DNA of 64,000 bases from Cordilura impudica. Taxonomy: Eukaryota; Arthropoda; Insecta; Diptera; Scathophagidae. Both the position numbers and the translations under genes were made by a program. Where the stretch lies: positions 227,873,472-227,937,471 of the forward strand of contig OY821517.1 in the NCBI GenBank assembly GCA_963682025.1, read 5' to 3'. Under the pieces are notes generated by a model. It saw nothing but the letters and a program-made list of their open reading frames with translations, was not told where the DNA came from and ran no database searches. This document shows, piece after piece, positions 24,781 through 33,880 of the stretch. Position 1 is the stretch's first letter; every line of letters begins with the position of its first letter.

Positions 24781-25256
24781 ATTTTATATAGACTGAATAT
24801 TCGTACATACCATAGGATAAGTAGCACCGTGCAATGCCATAAGTGAATTCGCGTTTCCATAGAAATGTGTTGGATTGTTGATTTGCTGTAGAGTCCAATA
24901 ATGCCTGAAAAATAGACGAAATAACTGGAAAGTAACTTAATTATCGATAATTTGAGAACAAGAACTTCCCTAATGAAAATGTTGGATAGCCGAAGTCACA
25001 AGTGAAAAAAAGGGGTTGAAATTTTTTTTGATGAATGCATTCATTGAAACTGCTGGTGGAAGAATTTCGCCGACATATTGCAAACGTCATGCGAAGCGCT
25101 CAAACATTTCAACATCCTTATGGAAGACTGCCTTGAACAGTAAGGTCTGATCTATATGCCCGGCTGTGTAGGGTCGTGGGAGTTCCCCACGTGCGACATT
25201 CGGAAAAGGCCCCGCACACTGTATTTGCCATCTTAGACTTGTCAAATCCAGAGTTT
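24781..25256 (+). other. 3' non-coding part of the Osvaldo/Ulysses-like element
   Basis: No coding signal. It holds a purine run (GAAAAAAAGGGG near 25004-25015) that could be a polypurine tract, but it lies about 240 bp before the start of detectable LTR similarity. The 25087-25278 minus-strand frame has no recognisable domain. Confidence 0.45.
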
Positions 25257-25466
25257 TGTTGCGGCTCGTTTTGGACATATTAGACCAAATTGCATATTTG
25301 AGGGATCGGTGGAAGTATACATGACTGATATAACATGACCGACAGTTCCGATGTTTTGCGGCCCGTTTGGTGAAATTTTAATCTTCACTAGTTGTTAGTT
25401 ATATGTTAGGGAATATTTTTGTTTGTTTTAGGTTAGGCATGTTAGTGGGCAATATTGTATGCGGCG
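25257..25466 (+). repeat. 3' LTR fragment of the Osvaldo/Ulysses-like element
   Basis: Matches 16276 onward (TGTTGCGGCTCG, then ACATGACCGACAGTTCCGAT and GGTTAGGCATGTTAGTGGGC) up to GCGGCG. It includes about 50 bp that the 5' LTR lost. The Transib terminus follows at once, and the rest of the LTR is absent downstream of the Transib. Confidence 0.8.
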
Positions 25467-25506
25467 CACGGTGGCTCATTTGACGAAAACTCGTGCCAAA
25501 AATCAA
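25467..25506. repeat. Transib left terminal inverted repeat
   Basis: Begins CACGGTGGCTCATTT and pairs with 28772-28811. One base of the heptamer differs from the right end (CACGGTG against CACAGTG). Confidence 0.85.
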
Positions 25507-26209
25507 TTTTCGAGTTGTTTGACTGGGCAAAAAGGTTTATAGTTTTTAATTAAGAACTGATTGAAGTATCAAATTCTGAAATATCATCCATTTTAAGTGT
25601 ATAGCTTAGTTTGTACAGCTGGTCAAAGTTGGACTATTTTGAAAAAGAATGAAAAATGCCAAAAAAAAATCAATATTAATGCAGAGTTCAACTAGTGTTT
25701 GTTCAAAATCGGTTGGAGATAAAGTCATGAATTTTTTTTCTCTTGATTTTAGGAACAATTTCAAAGATATTAAAAAAATATATATGTATTTTTTAGAAAG
25801 GCCTAATTTTTATAATTTTTTTTTTAAACCTTTATTTTTTGCTTAATTTTCAAGCTTTGAGTTGAGTTTTAAAAAAAAGGCCGTGCGTGCAAGAAATTTT
25901 GAAAATTTTGTATTATTGAGGGAATGTCCATGAAACAATAAAAAAAAAACCATTGCCACAATCGTGCCCGATTGGAGATATTTGACCTTTTATGAGTCAA
26001 CCCATGCCACATTACAGGTTGAGTAGTACCTATTATACTAAAGTTACTACTTAATATCTTTGTTATTGGATATGATAACTTCCTGAAAATTGGCACATAA
26101 CTTAATTACAAGAAATAATTTTAAATTTATACTCACTGACTAAGCCACGCCCCCTAGAAGAGTACGCACCCATACGAAAACAGCAATTTTACGATTTTAT
26201 TGAAAAACT

Positions 26210-28179
26210 TTAATTTTCTACGAAGCAATCATCAATGTTTTCAAACAAAGCAACCATTTCTGGCGAATATACAGTTTTTAATTCCGGTATTGATCTAACA
26301 TGTCTCAGTGATGAAATTTTTGGGTCATAAGACGCTAAGAGCATGTTAAATAAATCCTCGTTCTGGCTTTTTCGGGAAAACTTTCGAGTGTTTGAGTGTC
26401 TGTACTTTTTATAATCCTTGTTCCTGGCTTCTTGTGCTTCTTCGGATAATTCCCCAATAGGGAGAGATTGGTACTCCATAATTTGTTTGCCATGATCTAA
26501 AACTTTATGAACCGTTGGGGTTAACATTTTTTTTGGATATTTTTCTTTAATTAACTCGGCGGTTCTTGAAGCATAAATTCCATATTTATTTGCGTCGACT
26601 TTTTCTCTGCAGTTAAGAACATTAAGCAAGACCTGCACCCTCTTTATGATTTCGGAGTCAATTCCAGTTATACGAGCAGTGATGTCCACATTTTTGGAAA
26701 ATTTCCTTGCAGTGTTGCCATCGTTCGTGTTTCCAAAACCTTGTTTCGGCTGATCTACTAGAAGCCCAATTTCCTGGCGAAATTCTTGTTGAATTTTCCT
26801 TTTGACATCCGCTCTATCACCTTCTTTTTCAGGCAGAGTATACGCAAGCTTTAAGAAAAATTCCATGAACCGTATTCTGGCATGTAAGGGAGATATGCCA
26901 TACTGGCAGTTGAGTTCATAAGCTATTGAGTCATTTTCATTCTGGAAGTTCTTTTGCGTCCTCTTACAAATTGCGCAAGTTCGTGTAGATTTTGTATTTG
27001 TGATTTCATTCAGGACTTTACCATCGATCATTGTGAGAAAAAGCTCGTGGTTTATACGAAACATTTTATTATGAATGCAAATTTCTGTTAGATGCAGTTC
27101 ACCGATTTCATGTTTTATGTTGTTAACAGTGGTAGTTATATGTGCAGGAATTTCTTTAGCATATTGAAACATTGCTGGTCTACAAAAGTGAGTTGAAGAT
27201 GGTCGAGGGTTTTTCCAATGTTCAGCCAAGGTAGACTTTAGCCTCAATGGAACAATTGAAACCATAAACATATTTGCGTCAGAAAAGCTCTCATCATTAT
27301 GTGGCGTAATTGATTGTTTGTATGCACTTTGTCCTGAGGATCCGTCGCAGCCCCATTTTGTTAGTAATGTTAAATCACGTGGAAGTAAATCAAGTTCTTC
27401 CATGCTTTTCGTAGTGATTATCCGCTGAACAGTGTGGTTCACATATCTTGAAGTTTAACTTTAGCTAGTACATCTGTTATCTCACAAGAAAGTGGCACAG
27501 TTTCCTTTTTGGCTGACGTTATTCCAGATTAGCTTGGCAAAATGTCTACTTTCTTTGATTTTAAGGAATTGCGCAATATTATATATTTTTCTTTTGATAA
27601 CCCCAAATCGAGAAACAAAGCTAAGGCCTCTTCATTATTGAACTTTACATTTAATGTGGAGTACGGTGGAGTAGGAATGCTTTTTTGTATTCTTTGAAGC
27701 CTTTTCGGGCTCGCCTTGGATATTGCTGCTGTTATACTGCCTTTAACCCTTTCCTTGTTCTTGTTATAATTTAGTGATAAGGCTGTCGAAAGATTTACCA
27801 TTGACATATTTTCAGTAGCTCCAGTAAGCTTCCTCTTTTGGCTACGTTTCGAGCACTCATCTATTGAAACTTCGGGCCTTCCTCTAGAGCTTTTCGAAGT
27901 AGTGGGTTTCTCCATTTGAATGTCATCAAAAGTCAACTTATTATTTTCAAGCCATGTTCCATAACTTTCAATGAACCTATTTCGGAACCGATGTTTTGCA
28001 ATCCACTTTTGTCTTATATTTCTATAAAATCGTTTCAATGCATTTTCATGTTCCTGAATATTTTTGCAATTTAACTCTTTAGTTACAGCTATTATAAAGT
28101 TCTCAGCACTATCACTCTTTAAAAATAGTTCAAATAGTTGGTAATACGACAAAGCCATTTTTAATAAATTTTGAAACAC
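26210..28179 (-). pseudogene. Transib transposase (RAG1 core homologue), one stop and one frameshift
   Basis: Two minus-strand frames form one protein. 28179-27529 gives the N-terminal 216 residues, with the start at 28179 or Met8 at 28158. 27442-26210 gives the catalytic 410 residues. A TAA at 27529-27531 and a frameshift near 27440 separate them; the bridging ~29 codons are readable. In the second frame D33 (WGCDGSSGQS), D140 (TMIDGK) and E338 (AQEARNKDYKKYR) correspond to the RAG1/Transib DDE triad. C156-x2-C159 (CAICK) and H312-x4-H317 (HKVLDHG) match the zinc-binding pattern of RAG1. The conserved block NPRPSSTHFCRP lies between the first two Asp. The enzyme excises DNA by nicking and hairpin formation in the nucleus. 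All catalytic and zinc ligands are intact, so inactivation is recent; a read-through or spliced form cannot be excluded. Confidence 0.9.
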
Positions 28180-28771
28180 GCGTTGTTTGACGAAATATAT
28201 AAGTTAAGTTATTTTTTATTTAAACTTTCAATTTTTTTAAATCTATGATGATTAACAAGATATTTCAAACTTTATCGAGAAGACACTTGTTGTCGTGTTG
28301 GCGTTCAAGCAGAGAGAGACCGGAAGCTCAGAAGTTGGTTGCGACTACAATATCATTGAAAGCCATTTTTCCAGAGTCAGCTGTTAAGTAAACACAGGGA
28401 GAGTAGTAGCTTAAAATAGTAGTATAGGACTAGAAACACAATCAAGCCGTAAATCGGTACTCGAATACATATTTACATATGACTTCTAGAGGAGTATTTA
28501 GTCAAATCGGGGAACATATATATGGGGACTATATCTAAATCAGAACCGATTTCTCTCAATTTTAGTATAGATTGTCTCAAAATTTCGATTGAAGCAAAAT
28601 TTCGATCTGTACTTCAAGAACAAAAGCACAAAAAACAAAAGTCTGTAATCTACCAATTTACCCGCCCTTTTTTTTAGGCGTGGCACTCTCATCTTTACAG
28701 CACATAATCTTTGAAGTCTCACGATTTATCAGTAAAAGTTTCAAATCGATATCTGCCGTAGTTCAAAAGCA

Positions 28772-28811
28772 ATGATTTTTGGCACGTGTTTTCCCAAAAT
28801 GAGCCACTGTG
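28772..28811. repeat. Transib right terminal inverted repeat
   Basis: On the minus strand begins CACAGTGGCTCATTTT and continues through GTGCCAAAAATCATT. The heptamer CACAGTG is identical to the V(D)J recombination signal heptamer consensus. Confidence 0.85.
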
Positions 28812-28816
28812 CGCCG

Positions 28817-30020
28817 TTAGCGTTCGATATTGCTATCCACAAATTTAATTGCATAATTATGTTGACATCATTTTGAATAGAGTTGTGGTGGTCCTTATTT
28901 GTTTTTTCATTACTGCCTATATTCATTTAATTGAACTAGATGTGGCTTCAAATTGGTTATTATTTTTCAGAGTCAGAGAGTATGTAAATTGATTTGATTT
29001 GTTTTTGCTCATTGTAGTTACTATTTGTAAGATTATTTTCAATATCATTTAGAACACAGTGAGCTTTGACATCAAAGGCAGGATTTTGATTATTAAATTT
29101 TTCGTTTGGAGAATTTCCTTATGAATTTTGCACCCCCTGCCACTGGCAGTGTGATTTTGTAAACAATCATACGCATTAGTGTGACGGAATTCTTAAAATC
29201 TATAGTATTGTATAATGCCATTGTTTTTAAGGGTGGCTCTACTTCAATTGTTGCAATAATCAGATATTTTAGGTAATATGTGTGTTTATTGTATATAAGA
29301 GAAATAGACAGGTTATTTTTAGTTACTCTAGTACTCACATCTACAACGTTTTTTATCTTACGACTTATTTTAAAAATTTCCTATATGTTTAATTTAGTAG
29401 GCGTTGAAAAATGTAAATTTTTCACTACTGCCGCTTAAATAAAACATTTTACTATTATATTATCCATACTGCTTCGATTATACTATCCATACAGAAAGCA
29501 CGCAGTGGATTAGTGGTAGGCTGTGTTTTGTTTTACATATTTGCTTAACTAATAAACAAAGCGATTAGTAAAGATATTGTTTTTTACAAACAAAGGATTT
29601 AAAATAAAAACTATTAAATAACAAAGAATTATATTGTTTGCGGTATTATCACTAAAGATTCTTTTAACACTGTAGTGTATCCAGATATACTTATTATAAA
29701 TTATATACATGTATTATCTCTGGATTAAAAGAAAAAAAATAAATTTCTTGAAACAATGGAAATAGCCAGATAACAAATTGTAGAACAAAAATTAAACGGC
29801 ATCCATGTTTCAATATTTTTTCATCGATTGCCGAACGCATAGGATTTAATAATATGTGTTCTCTATTTAAACGTCACACTTTAAATTAAATAAACAAAAA
29901 TAAAAGATTGGACTTTGCAATTTTTTACCATGGTAAAATGGCCATGCAGCAGTACATTCAAATGCGGAAGTCATATGAATCGATGGCACATAAAATATTC
30001 TCGCACACATTTTTTCAAGA
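28817..30020. other. AT-rich non-coding DNA
   Basis: No coding frame or transposon terminus recognised. A few short open frames (29093-29338, 29867-30061) have no motifs. Probably intronic background. Confidence 0.5.
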
Positions 30021-30521
30021 ATATTGTGACGAGTGAAAGTCGCGACGCTCGTTTTCCCCACACAAGACGACCACCGAACACCGGTGAGGTACAGTCAACC
30101 AACTTCTTCACATGATTATTTTATTTTTTATTATACTATGGTACTATTTGAATATTATATTCTTACTATATTTTTACTACTTTTGATATTATATTTGTAC
30201 CATCAGCTCAATCCCATATGAATTTAATTAATTTAATTATCATAGGAAACATAAAGTTATGAATTACTTTTACATTTAAATTTTATATTACCAAGGCTTA
30301 GAGTACTTCAATCATACAACAGTATTTAATGTACCATCACTATTCGTTAAGATAATGTATTAACATGTCAACATGTACAGACAGAGCTCAATAGTACAAC
30401 CGACACAAACAACAAATATGTTAGCGGCATAGAGCTTTCACCACACTGATACACACCATATGGTTAGCGATGGTGAAAATGTTAATGAACATAAAGCTTT
30501 ATGTATACAACTGAAAAACAG

Positions 30522-30529
30522 TATAAAAG
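30522..30529 (+). promoter_or_regulatory. TATA box of the solo LTR
   Basis: TATAAAAG in an AT-poor context, about 500 bp into the LTR and upstream of the hairpin repeats. It would place transcription start near 30555 and put the hairpins at the 5' end of the transcript. Confidence 0.5.
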
Positions 30530-30585
30530 GCAGAGCACTTGTATGAATTTTTTAATTAGCCAGTGGACGGCCACAAGGTAAGGTC

Positions 30586-31070
30586 ATATTCAACTGAAAG
30601 ATCTGGGTTTCCATTATCAGTTGAATATTGCTTACTGAACGCTAAGTTCTAGTCATTGGGTTAACAGATTGTTCTACAACATTATCCAGTGAACATTACC
30701 CAGTGACCTCACGTGGACAGACATCGCTCCTAGTACCCCCCCTTGTCAATCGAAAGATCTGAGTTTCCATCATCGATTGCACAAGTCGTACTGGTTGCCA
30801 ATTGGTATTGTCACTGTCGGTGGTCGTTCGACGCGTCAAACGACAACCAGGTGATTTCGCCTTTTGCGTGAGATAGACTAAACTAGGACCAGCTCCAAGT
30901 ATCCCCTTGTCAATCGAAAGATCCGGGTTTCCATCATCAATTGCACAAGCCGTACTTGTGTGCCGATTGGTATTGTCACTGTCGGTTGGTGTTCGACGAG
31001 TCAAACGTCAACCAGGTGATTTCGCCTTCCGTCCGAGCCAGACGAAAGGGCGACAGTGCTCATAGTATCA
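30586..31070 (+). repeat. hairpin-bearing repeats inside the solo LTR
   Basis: Two tandem units of 164 bp (30741-30904, 30905-~31068) plus a partial third copy at 30586-30628. Each has an inverted repeat around a 19-nt loop of consensus AAGATCYGRGTTTCCATYA. Arms are ATATTCAACTGA in the first copy (perfect 12 bp) and CTTGTCAATCGA in the next two. The stems differ in sequence yet still pair, while the loop is conserved. A second stem, GGT(G/T)G...TTCGA against TCAAACG.CAACC, follows in each full unit. This looks like a structured RNA or a protein-binding cruciform. Confidence 0.75.
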
Positions 31071-31520
31071 CCTTGGTCGATCGACTGCGATCGATCAAGA
31101 CATACCGTACGCCAAGAGGGGTCGTCGTCGTTGGCTAACAGCTTGTCCTACAACATTAGCCAGACGATCAACCCGTTAGCGGTAGCTCGACCCAGAAAGG
31201 CCATACCCCAGCACTAAAAGGTGCCTGCATCAGGAGTCAGACGGGACAACTGGTCGCTTTAGTACGAACAGAACGTCGTAGAGTAACGACTATCGACATT
31301 TGTTGGCTGCATAAACATTTAATAAATAAAGTACGTATTATAACGTTTTGTGAAAAAAGAATAAAAGTGGTGCGTGTTTTAATCCGTCGGAAAAATATAA
31401 AATAAGTGTAACGAACCCTGGGCACGCTGAGTTCTGCCCCAGCATAGTGCGAAAACGTGTCGTTACAATATTTATGTAGAATAAGCAAAACGTAACGTTT
31501 CAATAGAGAAAATAATAGTA

Positions 31521-32825
31521 AAGGGTCCGCCATCTAACGTTTTTTTTTTCAACTAGTGCTTATTTCGTGAATGGTAACACTTAGCTCATGTCTGATTGGA
31601 CATATAATTAGTTCTATCCTTCCGCTGAACGAATATGGTTGTGTATGCGCTTGAACAACGCTGCAAATATTGCGACATTACTTTGAAAATCATGGTAATG
31701 TTGCAGAATGTGTGCGAAAATTGCATACGGATTTTGGAATAAGAGAAACACCGTCAGCTCCGTATGTTCGTTATCTTGTGAAAAAAGTGAAAGAAACTGG
31801 CATCCTGATCGATAAACCAAATCGTGAAAAGCCAAAAACAGTGCGTACACCCGAGAATATTGCTGCTGTGGCAGAAAGTGTGCGTGAAGCGCCATCAACA
31901 TCAATTCACCGTCGTTCTCAAGAATTGAACATTTCGGAGGCATCATTGAGATGAATTTTGCATAAAGACCTTGGTATGACGCCATACAAAGTCCAATTGG
32001 TTCAGGAGTTGAAGCCAACTGACCATCCAATGCGTTTTCGGTTCGCTAAGTGGGCCTGCGATCGACTTACAGAAGATGCCGATTTTGGCAAAAAAAAATC
32101 ATCTTTTCAGATGAAGCTCATTTTGATCTTGGCGGGTATGTAAACAAGCAAAATTGTCGCATTTGGGGCACAGAGAACCCGCACGCATACATTGAAAAGC
32201 CGATACACCCAAAACGAGTCACTGTTTGGTGCGGACTTTGGTCCAGAGGCATAATTGGGCCATTTTTCTTCGAAAATGAGCAAGGAGTGGCCGTTACAGT
32301 CAATAGCGATCGTTATCGGGCCATGTTGAACGAATTTTTGTTCACAAAAATTGAAGAGGGGGATATTGGCAACATTTCATTTCAACAGGACGGCACTACG
32401 TGCCACACAGCCGAAGCTGCACTCGATGTTTTGCGCCCTGTTTTTGAAGATCGCATTATCAGCCGCAGAGCTGATGTCGTTTGGTCACCTCGGAGCTGCG
32501 ATTTGACACCGTTGGAATATTATTTGTGGGGTGCTCTCAAGGATAAGTGTTACGCCAACAAGCCAGAGACAACTGACGCTTTAAAGGACAATTTTCGTAA
32601 AGCCGCTGGTGAAATACAGCTGCACACAATCGATAATGTGCTTAAAAATTTGACCGATCGTGTAGGCTACTGCGTGGCCAGCCGAGGCAGCCATTTGAAT
32701 GAAATTATTTTCCATAATTAACCGGAAGGATTGTACTTTCAAATAAAAAAAGAAATTTGAGATAATATTCAGTAGTTTTTTTTTATAGCATTTTCAAAAA
32801 AAAAAAAGTTATTTGGCGGACCCTT
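31521..32825 (+). mobile_element. Tc1/mariner-superfamily transposon, complete with TIRs
   Basis: A 1305-bp element with inverted ends AAGGGTCCGCCA followed by TAAC and a T-run, matched at the right by a short A-run, GTTAT and TGGCGGACCCTT. TA dinucleotides at 31519-31520 and 32826-32827 are the target duplication. One transposase gene fills it. It sits about 50 bp downstream of the solo LTR. Both ends are intact, and the coding region has only one stop and two indels, so it inserted fairly recently. Confidence 0.9.
31634..32721 (+). pseudogene. Tc1/mariner transposase, frameshifted
   Basis: Pieces: a start near 31634 (MVVYALEQR), a frameshift near 31665, the helix-turn-helix region 31670-31954 (NHGNVAECVRKLHTDFGIRE), TGA at 31952 (a CGA Arg codon is likely ancestral), 31958-32095, then an extra base in the A8 run at 32092-32099, and the catalytic region to 32721. 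Catalytic motifs are FSDEAHF, QQDGTTCHTA and SCDLTPLEYYLWG, giving a D,D,D triad with 36 residues between the second and third Asp by my count. The C-terminus ends RGSHLNEIIFHN. It would cut and paste the element at TA sites. The spacing differs from mariner (34) and maT (37), so the subfamily is left open. Confidence 0.88.
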
Positions 32826-32827
32826 TA

Positions 32828-33308
32828 TATAAAGTCAATCAATTTTAATAGTAATATCATTCGTAATAATCGATAACTATGTATACTGAATTCATAATTA
32901 TCACTTATAATCATAATAACCAATTTAAAATTAAATCATAACTATTAGATTAGATTAAATATCTGACAGCACCTATCTGCATGGTGGAGTGCTTTGTGCA
33001 GTCTGTATATTTAAAATAAATATCTATTTGGAAATATACATAAAGTATACATAAAGAACAAAAGTTTATTATATGACAAAAACTAAAAAGCAAAAGTGAT
33101 TCCCTTCTACGACGAATATGCATTTCCTTTACATGACGATCGTGCCATAAGGAAATATATAAAATAAATAGGGGAATCGCAATTTTTCCTTAAAAAAATA
33201 AAATACTAATTTTCTTTACAACACAATATACGTCTGCACGAGATCACGGTCAAAAGGAGACTGCTGCTGGAAATTAATAACATTTATTTATAAACTATTT
33301 ACTTTCAG
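32828..33308. other. non-coding DNA upstream of the host exon
   Basis: AT-rich with no repeats or coding motifs seen. It ends in the acceptor context TTTACTTTCAG immediately before the Ig-domain exon, so it is most likely intron. Confidence 0.55.
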
Positions 33309-33439
33309 ATATTCCTGAGGCACGTGTACGCTTGGGGACGTCTTTGGAACAAAATTCAATAAGAGAAGGAACTGACGTTTACTTCGACTGTTTAGTTGAA
33401 TCTCATCCATCAGTTTTTCGTATTGAATGGCGACATAAC
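33309..33439 (+). CDS. internal exon of an immunoglobulin-domain gene (Sidestep-like)
   Basis: A 131-bp exon bounded by ...TTACTTTCAG and GTAAGT, both good splice sites. It starts with two bases of a split codon (probably completing Asp) and ends on a codon boundary. The translation begins IPEARVRLGTSLE, continues REGTDVYFDCLVESHPSV and ends FRIEWRHN. EG.DVYF.C is the B-strand cysteine region and W the C-strand tryptophan of an Ig fold. The combination VRLG...EGTDVYFDC...W(R/K)HN is characteristic, in my recollection, of an internal Ig domain in fly Sidestep family cell-surface receptors (partners of Beat proteins in motor axon guidance). The F-strand cysteine would be in the next exon, which is not in this window. 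Flanking introns are large and transposon-filled. An Ig domain is firm; the paralogue is not. Confidence 0.75.
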
Positions 33440-33639
33440 GTAAGTAAAAAAAAATCACGCATACGAGTACAAAAAAAATTAAAACAAAAAATCATCAAGA
33501 CTCCAAACGTGCTGAAAATTGGATGTGCGGTAGAATTTAATTACACCACAAATTGGCATAGGGTATAAAAACAAATTGGAATGTTTATAAATAGTTTTTC
33601 AATAAAGAAATATAAATTTTGTATTTAAATAAAACAGAA

Positions 33640-33880
33640 TATTCCACGTGCAGTACACATTTTACACTTAACAATGTAATTCGATCTCGTTCATTTGACC
33701 AAGTTTTAAGCAATCGATTCTTTGGAACCAATTTTCTACCACTCTTACACACATGTCGGCCGAAGCGTTGGTAATTTCGGGTTTGATATTGTTCCTGAGC
33801 TCCATTAAAGCTGTTGTTTGTTGGCATAAAGCAAAGATTTAACGTACCGATGTCAACTCTAATTCTAGCCAGTATTCCAA
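33640..33880 (-). pseudogene. Tc1/mariner-like transposase C-terminal fragment
   Basis: The minus-strand frame contains FNGAQEQYQ-type text in one frame and, in the adjacent frame, ALMELRNNIKPEI then CVRVVENWFQRIDCLK. The pattern (L..NI..EI......V.ENW.QRI) recalls the C-terminal end of several Tc1/mariner-type transposases. No termini found. A short, damaged relic; assignment by pattern only. Confidence 0.4.

Larger units (their letters stand above)
16276..25466 (+). mobile_element. Osvaldo/Ulysses-like Ty3/gypsy LTR retrotransposon with giant LTR
   Basis: Order: 5' LTR 16276-19073, tRNA-Lys-type primer site at 19077, long leader, gag 20113-21703, pol in the -1 frame 21544-24780, a 3' non-coding part and a 3' LTR fragment (25257-25466). 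The LTRs share the segment TGTTGCGGCTCG... up to GCGGCG, with a ~50-bp deletion in the 5' copy. The RT text (CLDARNHNKLTV, AGRPLYQFRVMPFGLCNAAQ) and long LTR fit the Osvaldo/Ulysses lineage. The 3' LTR is cut after ~210 bp by the Transib terminus at 25467 and its remainder is not found on the other side. Several stops and frameshifts show that the copy is dead. Its left end lies in the errantivirus env relic, so it is younger than that. Confidence 0.85.
25467..28811 (-). mobile_element. Transib DNA transposon (RAG1-related), nearly complete
   Basis: A 3345-bp element with about 40-bp terminal inverted repeats: CACGGTGGCTCATTTGACG at the left end and, on the minus strand, CACAGTGGCTCATTTTGGG at the right end. 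Both share GTGCCAAAAATCA further in. The terminal heptamer-like CACAGTG is the Transib signature and resembles the V(D)J signal heptamer. The single gene is a Transib transposase on the minus strand. The left end carries CGGCG outside (25462-25466) and the right end CGCCG (28812-28816). Transib makes 5-bp GC-rich target duplications, but here the flanks are reverse complements rather than direct copies. The left flank is an LTR whose continuation is not on the right, so a later rearrangement or an unusual insertion is likely. Confidence 0.9.
30025..31467 (+). repeat. solo LTR (about 1.44 kb) with 4-bp target duplication
   Basis: Starts TGTGACGAGTG and ends GTCGTTACA, imperfect inverted ends of the TG...CA type. 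ATAT at 30021-30024 and ATAT at 31468-31471 flank it as a 4-bp target-site duplication typical of gypsy-class integration. Inside are a TATA box (TATAAAAG, 30522-30529), a polyadenylation-like AATAAA near 31322-31330, and two ~164-bp tandem units with hairpins (listed separately). No internal coding part remains, so it looks like the product of LTR-LTR recombination. Orientation is taken from the TATA and AATAAA order. I cannot name the family. Confidence 0.75.

Noticed and set aside
28816..28870. Continuation of the interrupted Osvaldo/Ulysses-like LTR right of the Transib
   Set aside because: A short partial match (GTTAGC..TT.GATAT) exists but does not extend; too weak to claim.
29500..29560. 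tRNA-like text (GTGGATTAGTGGTAGGCTG)
   Set aside because: Resembles an A box but no B box, cloverleaf or acceptor stem could be formed.
30696..31138. Open frames inside the solo LTR
   Set aside because: They are readings through the tandem hairpin units, on both strands, without domains.
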